From: Eubacterium sp. UBA4343
Lineage (GTDB): Bacteria; Bacillota; Clostridia; Lachnospirales; Lachnospiraceae
Length of the DNA: 26,472 nucleotides
Reading direction: 5' to 3'
Assembly: GCA_002394235.1 (NCBI GenBank)
Contig: DGTF01000018.1
Coordinates: forward strand, 41,035 to 67,506
The notes below the pieces were generated by a model that was not told the DNA's origin, made no database searches, and was given only the letters and a program-made list of their open reading frames with translations. Both the position numbers and the translations under genes were made by a program. Positions 13,719-21,518 of this stretch are shown here, piece by piece (position 1 is the first letter of the stretch; each line of letters begins with the position of its first letter).

Positions 13719-14912
13719 CTTTTCCGGCTGTGGAGTCTCTGTCTTTTCGGATTTTGCGTACAGCGCCTTCAGAGCGATCGGAGTGATGATCGAACTGATG
13801 ATGATCAGAAGGATGACCGAGGTAAAATAGCGGCTGTCCATCATTCCTGCCTTGAGACCTCGCTGCGCGACGATCAGGGCGACCTCGCCGCGGGTCATCA
13901 TGCCTACGCCGATCTTCAGGCTGTCCGGGCCGCTGAATCCGCAGACCCGCGCGATGGCGCCGCAGCCGATGATCTTTCCTACCAGACCGACCACTACAAA
14001 TGCGGCGGAGAACAGGAGGATGGTGGTGTCCAGCTGTCTCAGATTGGTCTGAAGACCTATGCTTGCGAAGAAAACCGGTCCGAAGATCATATAGGAATTG
14101 ATGTCCATCTTCCGTCCGATATATTCCGCGTCATTCAGAGAACAGAGAATGACACCTGCGCAGTATGCGCCGGTGATGTCGGCCACGCCGAAGTATTTGT
14201 CGGCAACATAGGAGAGTGCAAAGGCGAGGGCGAGTCCGATGATCGGAATCCGGCGGGTGTGCGGGTACCGGCTGTCGATTTTTTTCATGAGCTGATAGAC
14301 CAGATATCCGGCGATCAGGGCAAACACAAAGAACAGAAGTGTCTTCAGCGCAACGAGTCCGATATTTGCCTTCGGATTTTTGAGACTGATGACAGCGGTG
14401 AGGACAAGGATGCCGATGACATCATCGATAATCGCTGCGCTCATGATTGTGGTTCCGACTTCGGTTGAAAGTTTTCCGAGCTCGCGCAGCGCCTGGACCG
14501 TAATGCTGACAGAGGTCGCGGCAAGAATCGTTCCGATGAACAGGCCGCGGGTGAAGTTCTCGGTGCCCGGTGCGGAAAAACCGTAGAAGCACATGAAGAG
14601 AAGGGTTCCGAGTGCCATTGGAACCGCGACTCCGGCACAGGCGATGAGGGTCGCTTTTATGCCGGATTTCTTCAGCTGATCGAGGTCGGTCTCGAGGCCG
14701 GCGTTGAACATCAGAAGGATGACGCCGATTTCAGCCATTCCGGTTAGGAAATCATTGGTCTGAACGATATTGAAGACACTTGGCCCGATGAGAAGACCGG
14801 CGATGATCTCGCCCGCGACCTGAGGCGCCTTGAGTTTTCGTGCAATGAGGCCCAGAAACTTGGCTGCGATAATAATAATAGCTATGTCCTTTAAAATACT
14901 TAGCGTATCCAT
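13710..14912 (-). CDS. Kef-type (CPA2) cation/H+ antiporter
   Basis: This 400-residue membrane protein with about twelve segments belongs to the monovalent cation:proton antiporter-2 superfamily. APQVAGEIIAGLLIGPS near residue 30, AEIGVILLMFNAGLETDL near 62, the paired acidic IIDDVIGILVLT near 165 and FFASIGLQTNL near 285 are family hallmarks. There is no C-terminal TrkA-N/RCK domain, so nucleotide gating would need a separate protein. It is transcribed away from the ktrB-ktrA genes across a shared 397-bp region, suggesting opposite arms of K+ or Na+ balance. A GGGGTG or TAGGAG site precedes the ATG on the minus strand. Confidence 0.88.
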   Translation of the reverse strand: MDTLSILKDIAIIIIAAKFLGLIARKLKAPQVAGEIIAGLLIGPSVFNIVQTNDFLTGMAEIGVILLMFNAGLETDLDQLKKSGIKATLIACAGVAVPMALGTLLFMCFYGFSAPGTENFTRGLFIGTILAATSVSITVQALRELGKLSTEVGTTIMSAAIIDDVIGILVLTAVISLKNPKANIGLVALKTLLFFVFALIAGYLVYQLMKKIDSRYPHTRRIPIIGLALAFALSYVADKYFGVADITGAYCAGVILCSLNDAEYIGRKMDINSYMIFGPVFFASIGLQTNLRQLDTTILLFSAAFVVVGLVGKIIGCGAIARVCGFSGPDSLKIGVGMMTRGEVALIVAQRGLKAGMMDSRYFTSVILLIIISSIITPIALKALYAKSEKTETPQPEKTA

Positions 14913-14968
14913 TTAAACACCCCAACTCCTAATAATATTTTATAAAATTGATAAAAATTTCACACTTT

Positions 14969-14974
14969 ATTATA
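14969..14974 (-). promoter_or_regulatory. Probable -10 element for the antiporter
   Basis: The minus strand reads TTGTATAATAAAG here, a perfect TATAAT about 60 bases before the antiporter ATG. No strong -35 is visible, but an upstream TG may help as an extended -10. Confidence 0.5.
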
Positions 14975-15118
14975 CAACAAATAAAACGTCTTCGCAGTAT
15001 TTTTTTTAAAGCCGTCTGAGCACGTGTTATCTTAATAAAATCTTAATACCAGACCGGCAACATTAACACTGTCTTTATGATAATTTCCGGATAATATAAA
15101 TATAAAAAGGTTAATGTG
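14975..15118. other. AT-rich divergent control region
   Basis: This stretch between the antiporter promoter and the ktrB leader array has no gene. I looked for a c-di-AMP (ydaO-type) riboswitch, common before K+ transporter genes, and did not recognise one. An AT-rich stretch near 15090-15105 may hold the ktrB promoter, but no convincing -35/-10 pair stands out. Confidence 0.3.
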
Positions 15119-15157
15119 ATGTCTTTGCTTATCCTGATAATCCTGATAAAGAGATAA
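15119..15157 (+). CDS. Possible hydrophobic 12-residue leader peptide
   Basis: ATG 15119 opens a frame encoding MSLLILIILIKR, ending at TAA 15155-15157. AAAAGG lies 8 bases upstream. Four bases (TGCA) separate its stop from the first ATG of the 37-bp array, and it ends in the same Lys-Arg-stop as the array ORFs. No protein evidence is possible from sequence; translation is inference. Confidence 0.4.
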   Translation: MSLLILIILIKR

Positions 15158-15326
15158 TGCAATGCCATGCGATTCCGGATCGGATAAGAGATAATACAAT
15201 GCCATGCGATTCCGGATCGGATAAGAGATAATACAATGCCATGTGATTTCGGATCGGGTAAGAGATAATACAATGCCATGTGATTTCGGATCGGATAAGA
15301 GATACTGCGATGTCCTTTGATTTTGG
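15142..15326 (+). repeat. 37-bp tandem repeat array covering the ktrB start
   Basis: The marker GAGATA recurs at 15151, 15188, 15225, 15262 and 15299, an exact 37-bp period. Each unit has a conserved ATG (15162, 15199, 15236, 15273, 15310), and the fifth is the ktrB start codon. Units 1-4 share ATGCCATG(C/T)GATT(C/T)CGGATCGG; unit 5 diverges to ATGTCCTTTGATTTTGG. Confidence 0.95.
15162..15320 (+). promoter_or_regulatory. Ladder of four short upstream ORFs before ktrB
   Basis: The ORFs are 15162-15194 and 15199-15231 (both MPCDSGSDKR), 15236-15268 (MPCDFGSGKR) and 15273-15320 (MPCDFGSDKRYCDVL). Each of the first three stops four bases before the next ATG. The fourth reads past the ktrB ATG and overlaps it by 11 bases. 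An AAGAGA stretch lies 7 bases before each ATG after the first unit. This arrangement suits termination-reinitiation or ribosome sequestration control; function is inference. Confidence 0.55.
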
Positions 15327-16683
15327 AAAAGAGATGCCTGATATGATGAGACAACTAGTGAATAAGCTGGAGCACCTGAAGCCGGTACAGGTGATCATAC
15401 TCGGATTTCTGATGGTAATCATTGCGGGAACGCTGATTTTGATGCTTCCTTTTTCCTCGCGTGGCGCAGGATCTGCGGGATTCGCGGATTCGCTGTTTAC
15501 GGCGGTCTCCGCCGTGTGTGTGACGGGACTGGTCGTGCAGGACACGGCGACGTTCTGGAGTTTTTTCGGTCAGGCTGTGATTCTGACACTGATTCAGGTA
15601 GGCGGTCTTGGTGTATTTACGGTGGCGATCGCACTGGCGCTTGTATCCGGCAAAAAGATTGGTCTGATTCAGAGAAACATCATGCAGGAATCGATCTCCG
15701 CTCCGCAGATCAGCGGGATTGTGAAATTTACGAGGTTTATCCTGGAGACCACCTTCGTCTGTGAGGGGATCGGAGCGGCGGTGATGATGCCGGTATTTAT
15801 CCGTAGATTCGGCGCGGGAAAGGGAATCTGGTACGCGTTTTTTCATTCGGTGTCGGCGTTCTGCAATGCCGGATTTGACCTGATGGGGGAGAGCGGAAAA
15901 TACGGATCACTGACGCATTTCGCCGCAAATCCGTTGATTAATATCACGATTATGACACTTATTATCGTGGGCGGCATCGGTTTTCTGACGTGGATGGATG
16001 TGGCCATCAACGGTTTTCACGTGAAGCGGTTCCGTCTGCAGAGCAAGGTGATTCTGACGATGACGATGACGCTCATACTTGTACCGGCCATTTACTTTTA
16101 TTTCGGCGAATTTACGGAGGGACCGGCAGGCGAGCGCGTACTGCTTTCGTTTTTTCAGTCTGTGACACCCAGGACCGCCGGGTTCAATACCGCGGATCTG
16201 ACAAAAATGAGTGAGACAGGGATCTTCGTTTTAATCATTCTGATGCTGATCGGCGGCTCGCCGGCATCGACGGCGGGAGGAATGAAGACAACGACGGCAG
16301 CGGTTCTTCTGGCGTCTGCCGCCGCGGTGTTCCGACAGCGCAAGGACGCGGAAATTTTCGGCAGAAGAATACCACTGGACGCAATCCGGAGTGCCGGCGC
16401 CATCCTTCTGCTCTATACCATGCTCTTTGCTCTCGGAGGCATGGTGATCAGCAGGATTGAAGGACTGCCTCTTCTGGACTGCCTGTTTGAGACGGCGTCC
16501 GCGATCGGAACGGTGGGTCTGACCATGGGAATCACACCGGGACTGTCGCTGGTATCGAGGGGAATTCTGACTTTCCTGATGTATTTCGGAAGAGTCGGAG
16601 GACTGACGCTGATCTTTGCGACAGTGTCAGAGAAGGGAATGAACAACGGGAGACTTCCGGAGGAACGGATCACAGTGGGATGA
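15310..16683 (+). CDS. ktrB: TrkH/KtrB-type K+ uptake channel subunit
   Basis: This 457-residue membrane protein forms the K+ translocating pore. Four selectivity-filter loops are visible in order: AVCVTGLVV, SAFCNAGFD, TPRTAGFNT and SAIGTVGLT, each with the conserved Gly. The second M2 helix region follows as in the SKT superfamily. Length and pairing with a single-domain KtrA-type gate favour KtrB over proteobacterial TrkH. ATG 15310 is the last of five phased ATGs in the 37-bp array. A GTG at 15280 in frame lies inside the array and is less likely; ATG 15334 is another possibility. It is followed at 33 bases by ktrA. Confidence 0.92.
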   Translation: MSFDFGKEMPDMMRQLVNKLEHLKPVQVIILGFLMVIIAGTLILMLPFSSRGAGSAGFADSLFTAVSAVCVTGLVVQDTATFWSFFGQAVILTLIQVGGLGVFTVAIALALVSGKKIGLIQRNIMQESISAPQISGIVKFTRFILETTFVCEGIGAAVMMPVFIRRFGAGKGIWYAFFHSVSAFCNAGFDLMGESGKYGSLTHFAANPLINITIMTLIIVGGIGFLTWMDVAINGFHVKRFRLQSKVILTMTMTLILVPAIYFYFGEFTEGPAGERVLLSFFQSVTPRTAGFNTADLTKMSETGIFVLIILMLIGGSPASTAGGMKTTTAAVLLASAAAVFRQRKDAEIFGRRIPLDAIRSAGAILLLYTMLFALGGMVISRIEGLPLLDCLFETASAIGTVGLTMGITPGLSLVSRGILTFLMYFGRVGGLTLIFATVSEKGMNNGRLPEERITVG

Positions 16684-16716
16684 AGCCCTGCTTTTGGGGA
16701 ATATGGAGGAGGAGAG

Positions 16717-17370
16717 ATGCAGATGAAGTCAATTTTACTGATCGGACTCGGCCGTTTCGGAAAAAATATTGCGATGAAGCTCCGGGAGATGAATCACGAG
16801 GTCATGGCAGTTGACCGCAATGAAAAGCGCGTCAATGAGATCATGCCCTATGTGACCAATGCCAGAATCGGAGACAGCACGGACGAGGAGTTTCTGAAGT
16901 CGCTGGGAATCCGGAATTATGATCTGTGCTTTGTGGCGATCGGGGACTGTTTTCAGGATTCCCTGGAGACGACATCACTGGTAAAGGAGCTCGGCGGCAA
17001 GCTTGTGGTGGCCAGGGCCGCCAGCGAGGTTCAGGCGAAATTCCTGAAGAGGAACGGGGCAGACGAGGTTGTTTTTCCGGAACAGCAGATCGCGAGATGG
17101 GCGGCTATCCGGTACAGCTCGGATCACGTTTTTGATTATTTTGCCATGGATGATGACTGTGCCATCTTCGAGGTGTCCGTTCCCGATAACTGGGTCGGGA
17201 AGTCGGTCGGGGAGCTGAATATCCGGAAACGTTACCGGATCAATATCCTTGCCATAAAAGCTGATGAGAGGATTGATATGAATATCACATCCGAGACGGT
17301 TCTGACAGCAGAAGAAAATCTTCTGGTGCTCGGGAAGAACAAGGATATGCAGAAATGCTTCAGGATCTGA
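16717..17370 (+). CDS. ktrA: KtrA/TrkA-type RCK regulatory subunit
   Basis: This 217-residue cytosolic gating ring protein binds to KtrB. The RCK_N domain has GLGRFG (residues 10-15) and an acidic end to the second strand (VMAVDRN), typical of NAD(H)/ATP binding. The RCK_C domain from ~135 includes FEVSVPDNWVGKSVGELN and ends ENLLVLGKNKD. RCK_C domains of this kind can bind c-di-AMP in Firmicutes (family knowledge). The start has an AGGAGG-type site. It is followed by a 57-bp repeat array and then a small membrane peptide gene. Confidence 0.92.
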   Translation: MQMKSILLIGLGRFGKNIAMKLREMNHEVMAVDRNEKRVNEIMPYVTNARIGDSTDEEFLKSLGIRNYDLCFVAIGDCFQDSLETTSLVKELGGKLVVARAASEVQAKFLKRNGADEVVFPEQQIARWAAIRYSSDHVFDYFAMDDDCAIFEVSVPDNWVGKSVGELNIRKRYRINILAIKADERIDMNITSETVLTAEENLLVLGKNKDMQKCFRI

Positions 17371-17395
17371 GAAAGCTGGCGTAACGGCGGGACAG

Positions 17396-17549
17396 CAGAT
17401 GCGGCTCACGTAAAAATAGAAGGACAGCGGAATTGCAATAACTGCGATACGGCAGATGCGGCTCACATAAAAACAGAAGGACAGCGGAATTGCAATAACT
17501 GCGATACGGCATATGGGGCTCATATAAAGACCGAAGACAGCGGAGATGC
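17396..17549 (+). repeat. 57-bp tandem repeat array downstream of ktrA
   Basis: Units begin at 17396 and 17453 and are nearly identical (GACAGCGGAATTGCAATAAC core). A third, degenerate partial unit starts at 17510. The array lies between ktrA and the small ORF at 17586 and has no terminator-like T-run. Confidence 0.9.
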
Positions 17550-17585
17550 CGGGGAAAGTGATATAGATCGGAAGGAGGGATCGTT

Positions 17586-17708
17586 ATGAAGATATTGTTG
17601 TTGATAGCGTTCCTTGCGGTGCTTGCGATTGTGGGTGATCACCTCATATCTTCATTTGACGAACTGATAGAGAAATACTACCATAATAAGAATAAGGACA
17701 GTAAATGA
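17586..17708 (+). CDS. Small membrane protein, 40 residues
   Basis: A strong AAGGAGG (17572-17578) lies 7 bases upstream of ATG 17586. The peptide has one hydrophobic helix, MKILLLIAFLAVLAIVG, followed by a polar tail rich in Asp, Glu, Lys, Tyr and Asn. It is too short for most gene callers. It sits between ktrA and the KdpD-like kinase, so it may be a small accessory subunit of the K+ transporter or of the kinase, in the manner of KdpF for KdpABC (analogy only; no sequence match is claimed). The excellent ribosome binding site is the main evidence for translation. Confidence 0.65.
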   Translation: MKILLLIAFLAVLAIVGDHLISSFDELIEKYYHNKNKDSK

Positions 17709-17738
17709 TGATGATTTGGAAGGGGCTGCGGAATCTGT

Positions 17739-19349
17739 ATGGAGAATGGACAGGTCAGGAATGCCGGAGCAAAGGAGAGAGAAAAAATACCGGTTGAAAC
17801 CGCCATATCGTCGATAAACGACAGGGTGAGCACGCGGGAAAGAATCCGGGAGATTTTATTTTCTGCAGGGATGCTGGGACTATGCTCCGTGATCTGCTGG
17901 TGGTTTAAGCTTCTGAACGGTGTGGAATCCAATATCGTGGTGCTCTATATCTTCTTTGTTTTTCTGATTTCGGTGCGCACGGCAAACTGGATCTACAGTG
18001 TCTGCGCTGCCGGACTAAGCGTCGTGATCTATAATTTTCTGTTTACGGCTCCGGAATTCACGCTTCACGCCTATGACAACCGCTATACGGTTTCCTTCGG
18101 TGTGATGCTGCTGATCGCTCTGCTGACCGGTGTAATGGCCGCCAGACTGCGGACGCAGGCGAGGAATTCCGCGCGCATGGCATTTCGGGTCAGTGTTCTG
18201 TACGAGACGAATCAGCTGGTGGAAAAGTGCAGGAGTCAGGACGAGATCAAGGAGATCACAGCGAAGCAGCTTGTGAGGCTTCTCCACAGGAATGTGCTTC
18301 TGTACAGAGACAGGGGGAGCGTTGACGGGAAACCCGCCATGTTCCTGTCGGACAATTCCGAGGAACCCGGTTTTGCTGCCGAACAAGAGAAGGCTGCGGC
18401 AGAACTGGCGTTTGAACATGGCGAAAAAACCGGGAGAGGTACGGATTCTGTTCCGGAAGCGTCCTGCGTGTACCTGGCAATCCGCCTGAATCAGGCGGTG
18501 TACGGCGTCATGGGAATTGATGTCCGGGAAAATGAGCTGGACACCTATGAGGAGAGCATGGTGACGGCGATACTCGGGGAAGCCGCGATTGCCCTGGAGA
18601 ATAAGCGGAACGAGCAGGAAAAGGAACAGGCACGGCTGATGGCGAAGAACGAACAGCTTCGCGCGAATCTTCTGCGCTCGATTTCTCATGACCTGAGGAC
18701 TCCGCTGACATCGATTTCAGGCACAGCGAGCCTCCTGCTGTCCGATGGGGACAGGCTGGATGATGCGTCGAGGAAAAATCTTTATTCCAATATATATGAG
18801 GATTCCATGTGGCTGGAGGATCTGGTGGAGAATCTGCTGTCCATTACGCGGCTGAAGGATGATCAGACCAGAATTCATACCTCTGCGGAATTCGTCAGCG
18901 AGGTGATTGAAGAGGCGCGGAGGCATTGCAGCCGGAAGCTTTCCGAGCATCGGTTTTCCACAGAGCAGTCGTCGGAGGTGCTGCTTGGAAAAATGGACGC
19001 GCACCTGATTATCCAGGTACTGGTCAATCTGGTGAATAACGCCGTGAAGTATACGCCGCCGGGTTCGGAGATTCGGATCTGCACGGAGCGGAAGGGGGAT
19101 ATGATTCAGATTTCAGTGGAGGATAACGGGGCTGGTGTATCTGAGACAGACCGGCCGCATATCTTTGATATGTTCTACAGCGGCAAAAAGACAGTGGCGG
19201 ACAGCAGCAGAAGTCTCGGCCTCGGTCTTGCCCTTTGCAGGGAAATTGTGCAGGCGCACGGCGGTAAGATCTGGTATGAGGAGAATGTTCCGCACGGCAG
19301 TATTTTCCGGTTTACTATACCGGCGGAGGAGGTTCGGACGGATGTCTAA
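17739..19349 (+). CDS. KdpD-like sensor histidine kinase (DUF4118 type)
   Basis: This 536-residue membrane kinase has four closely spaced hydrophobic segments at ~40-140 (DUF4118, the KdpD membrane module). A GAF-like region follows at ~150-290, then HisKA with the H-box SISHDLRTPLTSI (phospho-acceptor H317), and HATPase_c with N-box NLVNNAVKYTPPG, DNGAGV and GLGLALC. The N-terminal cytosolic KdpD and Usp domains of full KdpD are absent. The ATG at 17739 has only a distant GGAAGGGG. Its stop overlaps the regulator gene by 8 bases. The position after ktrBA suggests it senses K+ or turgor for that system rather than for a KdpABC pump; no kdpABC genes are in the window. Confidence 0.88.
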   Translation: MENGQVRNAGAKEREKIPVETAISSINDRVSTRERIREILFSAGMLGLCSVICWWFKLLNGVESNIVVLYIFFVFLISVRTANWIYSVCAAGLSVVIYNFLFTAPEFTLHAYDNRYTVSFGVMLLIALLTGVMAARLRTQARNSARMAFRVSVLYETNQLVEKCRSQDEIKEITAKQLVRLLHRNVLLYRDRGSVDGKPAMFLSDNSEEPGFAAEQEKAAAELAFEHGEKTGRGTDSVPEASCVYLAIRLNQAVYGVMGIDVRENELDTYEESMVTAILGEAAIALENKRNEQEKEQARLMAKNEQLRANLLRSISHDLRTPLTSISGTASLLLSDGDRLDDASRKNLYSNIYEDSMWLEDLVENLLSITRLKDDQTRIHTSAEFVSEVIEEARRHCSRKLSEHRFSTEQSSEVLLGKMDAHLIIQVLVNLVNNAVKYTPPGSEIRICTERKGDMIQISVEDNGAGVSETDRPHIFDMFYSGKKTVADSSRSLGLGLALCREIVQAHGGKIWYEENVPHGSIFRFTIPAEEVRTDV

Positions 19350-20073
19350 GGCAACGATTCTTGTGGTAGAGGATGATCCCTCTGTGCAGAACCTGATTAC
19401 GACGGCTCTGAAAATGTACGGTTACGATTCGGTGACAGCCGGGAACGGACAGACTGCGGTGATGCAGGCGGCCACCCGCAGCCCGGATGTTATTTTTCTG
19501 GATCTGGGACTGCCGGACATGGATGGCGTAGATGTAATCCGAAAGGTGCGGACATGGTCCGCGCTTCCGATCATTGTGATCAGCGCGAGAAGTGAGGAGA
19601 CCGACAAGATCGAGGCACTCGACGCGGGAGCGGACGATTATCTGACAAAACCGTTTTCTGTGGAGGAGCTTCTGGCAAGACTGCGCGTCTCATTGAGACG
19701 TCTGCCGTTTCTGAAGCAGGCGGCGGAACCGACGCCGGTGTTCACAAACGGGGGACTGGTGATCGATTTTCCGGCGGAGACGGTGACTCTGGACGGAAGG
19801 GAGCTCCATCTGACACCGATTGAATATAAGCTGATCTCTCTGCTCGCTCACAATGAGGGAAAGGTTCTGACCTATTCCTATATCACGAAGGCGATCTGGG
19901 GAGAATCCGCGGAGAGCGAAATGGCGTCGCTGCGGGTATTTATGGCAAATCTGCGAAAAAAGCTGGAGGATAAGGAGGGCTCGCAGCATTTTATTCAGAC
20001 GCACATCGGCATCGGATACCGGATGCTGAAGGCAGAAGAAGACGGAAGGGGAAAGAACCGGCAGACCGGGTAG
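19342..20073 (+). CDS. kdpE: KdpE-like response regulator, OmpR family
   Basis: This 243-residue protein has an N-terminal receiver domain with the acidic pocket E10-D11-D12, phospho-acceptor D54 (FLDLGLPD) and K103 (LTKPF). The C-terminal winged-helix DNA-binding domain (LTPIEYKLISLLAHN...GYRML) is of OmpR/PhoB type and resembles KdpE. The ATG at 19342 follows GGAGGAGG and overlaps the kinase stop as ATGTCTAA, indicating tight translational coupling. Longer in-frame extensions upstream lie inside the kinase gene and are not credible. Likely targets are the adjacent K+ genes (inference). Confidence 0.92.
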   Translation: MSKATILVVEDDPSVQNLITTALKMYGYDSVTAGNGQTAVMQAATRSPDVIFLDLGLPDMDGVDVIRKVRTWSALPIIVISARSEETDKIEALDAGADDYLTKPFSVEELLARLRVSLRRLPFLKQAAEPTPVFTNGGLVIDFPAETVTLDGRELHLTPIEYKLISLLAHNEGKVLTYSYITKAIWGESAESEMASLRVFMANLRKKLEDKEGSQHFIQTHIGIGYRMLKAEEDGRGKNRQTG

Positions 20074-20131
20074 TTCCGTTGCACAAAAATGAGAAAATAT
20101 AAAAAAATTACGTGAAAAAACAGAAAATCAC

Positions 20132-20160
20132 AGGACAGTGTCTGGAAAATGAAGTATAGT
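20132..20160 (+). promoter_or_regulatory. Probable promoter for the bile salt hydrolase gene
   Basis: AGGACA (20132-20137) and TATAGT (20155-20160) are separated by 17 bp and lie about 70 bases before the ATG at 20232. The match is four of six at -35 and five of six at -10. Confidence 0.5.
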
Positions 20161-20231
20161 GTATAGGAAACCGAAAGAACGGACATCAACTGAGTTCAGC
20201 ATTGCAGTGAGAACTGCAGAAAGGACAGATT

Positions 20232-21221
20232 ATGTGTACAGCGGCAACATATACAGGTAAGGATCATTATTTTGGAAGAAATCTTGATCTGGAGTATTCC
20301 TATCATGAATCGGTAACGGTCACACCGAGAAACAAGGAACTTGTGTTCCGTCATTTGACTCCTATACCAAACCACCTGGCAATGATCGGCATGGCATATG
20401 TGGTTGGAGATTATCCGCTATATTATGATGCAATGAATGAAAAGGGACTGTCGATGGCAGGTCTGAACTTTCCCGGAAACGCGGATTACAGAAAGCCGGA
20501 GGAGGGAAAGGACAATGTCGCTTCCTTTGAATTCATTTCATGGATTCTGGGTCAGTGCGGAAGTGTGGAGGAAGCCAGAAAGTATCTTTCAAGAATCAAC
20601 CTGACCGATGACGCTTTTGCGGCGGAGCTTCCGCCTTCACCGCTTCACTGGATTGTCGCCGATCAGAAGGAGTGCGTGGTATTTGAACAGACGGCACGGG
20701 GCGCGCAGATCTACGATAACCCGGTAGGAGTGATGACCAATAATCCGACCTTTGATTATCAGATGACACATCTCGCAGACTATATGAACGCATCCGCCGG
20801 GCTTCCGGAGCAGAAGCTGATCCCAGGCGTGGAGCTGAACGCGTACAGCCGCGGCATGGGCGGAATGGGAATTCCGGGAGATCTTTCCTCCGCGTCAAGA
20901 TTTGTAAAGGTCGCGTTTACAAAGATGAATTCCCTGAAGGCGGAGGATGAATCCGCAAGTATCAGCCAGTTTTTCAAGATCCTAGGATCTGTCGAGCAGC
21001 AGAAGGGATGCTGCCGTCTTGCGACGGACAAGGACGGGAACCCGGTCTGCGAGTACACGATCTACAGCTCCTGCTGCAATATGGACAAAGGAATCTATTA
21101 TTACACGACGTATGAGAACAGTCAGATCACGGCGGTTGACATGCACCACACAGATCTTGACGGGAGCAGTCTCACCTCGTACGAACTCATAAAGGGACAG
21201 CAGATTCGGATGCAGAATTAA
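20232..21221 (+). CDS. bsh: Bile salt hydrolase (choloylglycine hydrolase family)
   Basis: This 329-residue Ntn-hydrolase cleaves the amide bond of glycine- or taurine-conjugated bile acids in the cytoplasm. Catalytic Cys2 follows the initiator Met (MCTAATY). R16 and D19 (GRNLDLEY), N79 (AGLNFPG), the Asn in MTNNPTF and the Arg in SSASRFVK complete the expected active site. Asn at position 79, where penicillin V acylases usually have Tyr, supports bile salt rather than penicillin hydrolysis. Length is typical. AAGGA lies 6 bases before the ATG. The gene stands alone with its own promoter and suggests life in an animal gut. Confidence 0.92.
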   Translation: MCTAATYTGKDHYFGRNLDLEYSYHESVTVTPRNKELVFRHLTPIPNHLAMIGMAYVVGDYPLYYDAMNEKGLSMAGLNFPGNADYRKPEEGKDNVASFEFISWILGQCGSVEEARKYLSRINLTDDAFAAELPPSPLHWIVADQKECVVFEQTARGAQIYDNPVGVMTNNPTFDYQMTHLADYMNASAGLPEQKLIPGVELNAYSRGMGGMGIPGDLSSASRFVKVAFTKMNSLKAEDESASISQFFKILGSVEQQKGCCRLATDKDGNPVCEYTIYSSCCNMDKGIYYYTTYENSQITAVDMHHTDLDGSSLTSYELIKGQQIRMQN

Positions 21222-21282
21222 AAGATAATGCTGACAACTGTGGCATGACAACTACAGCACTGCGAATCGGCAATATTGTGAC

Positions 21283-21312
21283 TGGACTTATCATGACAAT
21301 ATCGGGTATAAT
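21283..21312 (+). promoter_or_regulatory. Probable promoter for rubrerythrin
   Basis: TGGACT (21283-21288) and a perfect TATAAT (21307-21312) have 18-bp spacing. The -35 lies in GACTGGACTTAT, which matches the inner edge and terminal repeat of the family A element at 6515-6526, so the promoter may have been built on a repeat remnant. No PerR-type box was recognised. The remaining leader to the ATG at 21519 is about 200 bases with no obvious structure. Confidence 0.55.
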
Positions 21313-21518
21313 ACAGTTACGTGCTGAATATTGTGATGGATAGGATGGAATTATCACAAAAGCTTAGACAGCACAAATCAGGAAAGAATCATACAGGAGC
21401 AATCAGAAGAGGAGCGGATCGGAAGAGACGGCGGCAGAAGAGAAGCGGATTTCAGCGGTAAAAGCGGAGTCTGCCTGACTGCCTGACGACTGAGACGCAA
21501 TCAGACAGGAGGCGTGTT

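Noticed and set aside
14913..15118. c-di-AMP riboswitch before ktrB
   Set aside because: This would be common for K+ transporter genes, but I could not identify the conserved ydaO core in the sequence.
15140..15310. CRISPR array
   Set aside because: The 37-bp units are contiguous with no unique spacers, so this is a simple tandem repeat.
15043..15545. Minus-strand repeat-containing peptides across the 37-bp array
   Set aside because: They are translations of the DNA repeat in shifting frames and lack ribosome binding sites; the plus-strand mini-ORFs are better explained by their regular ATG-stop spacing.
16975..17523. Minus-strand 182-residue frame with 19-residue repeats
   Set aside because: The repeats are the 57-bp array read in antisense and the remainder is antisense to ktrA.
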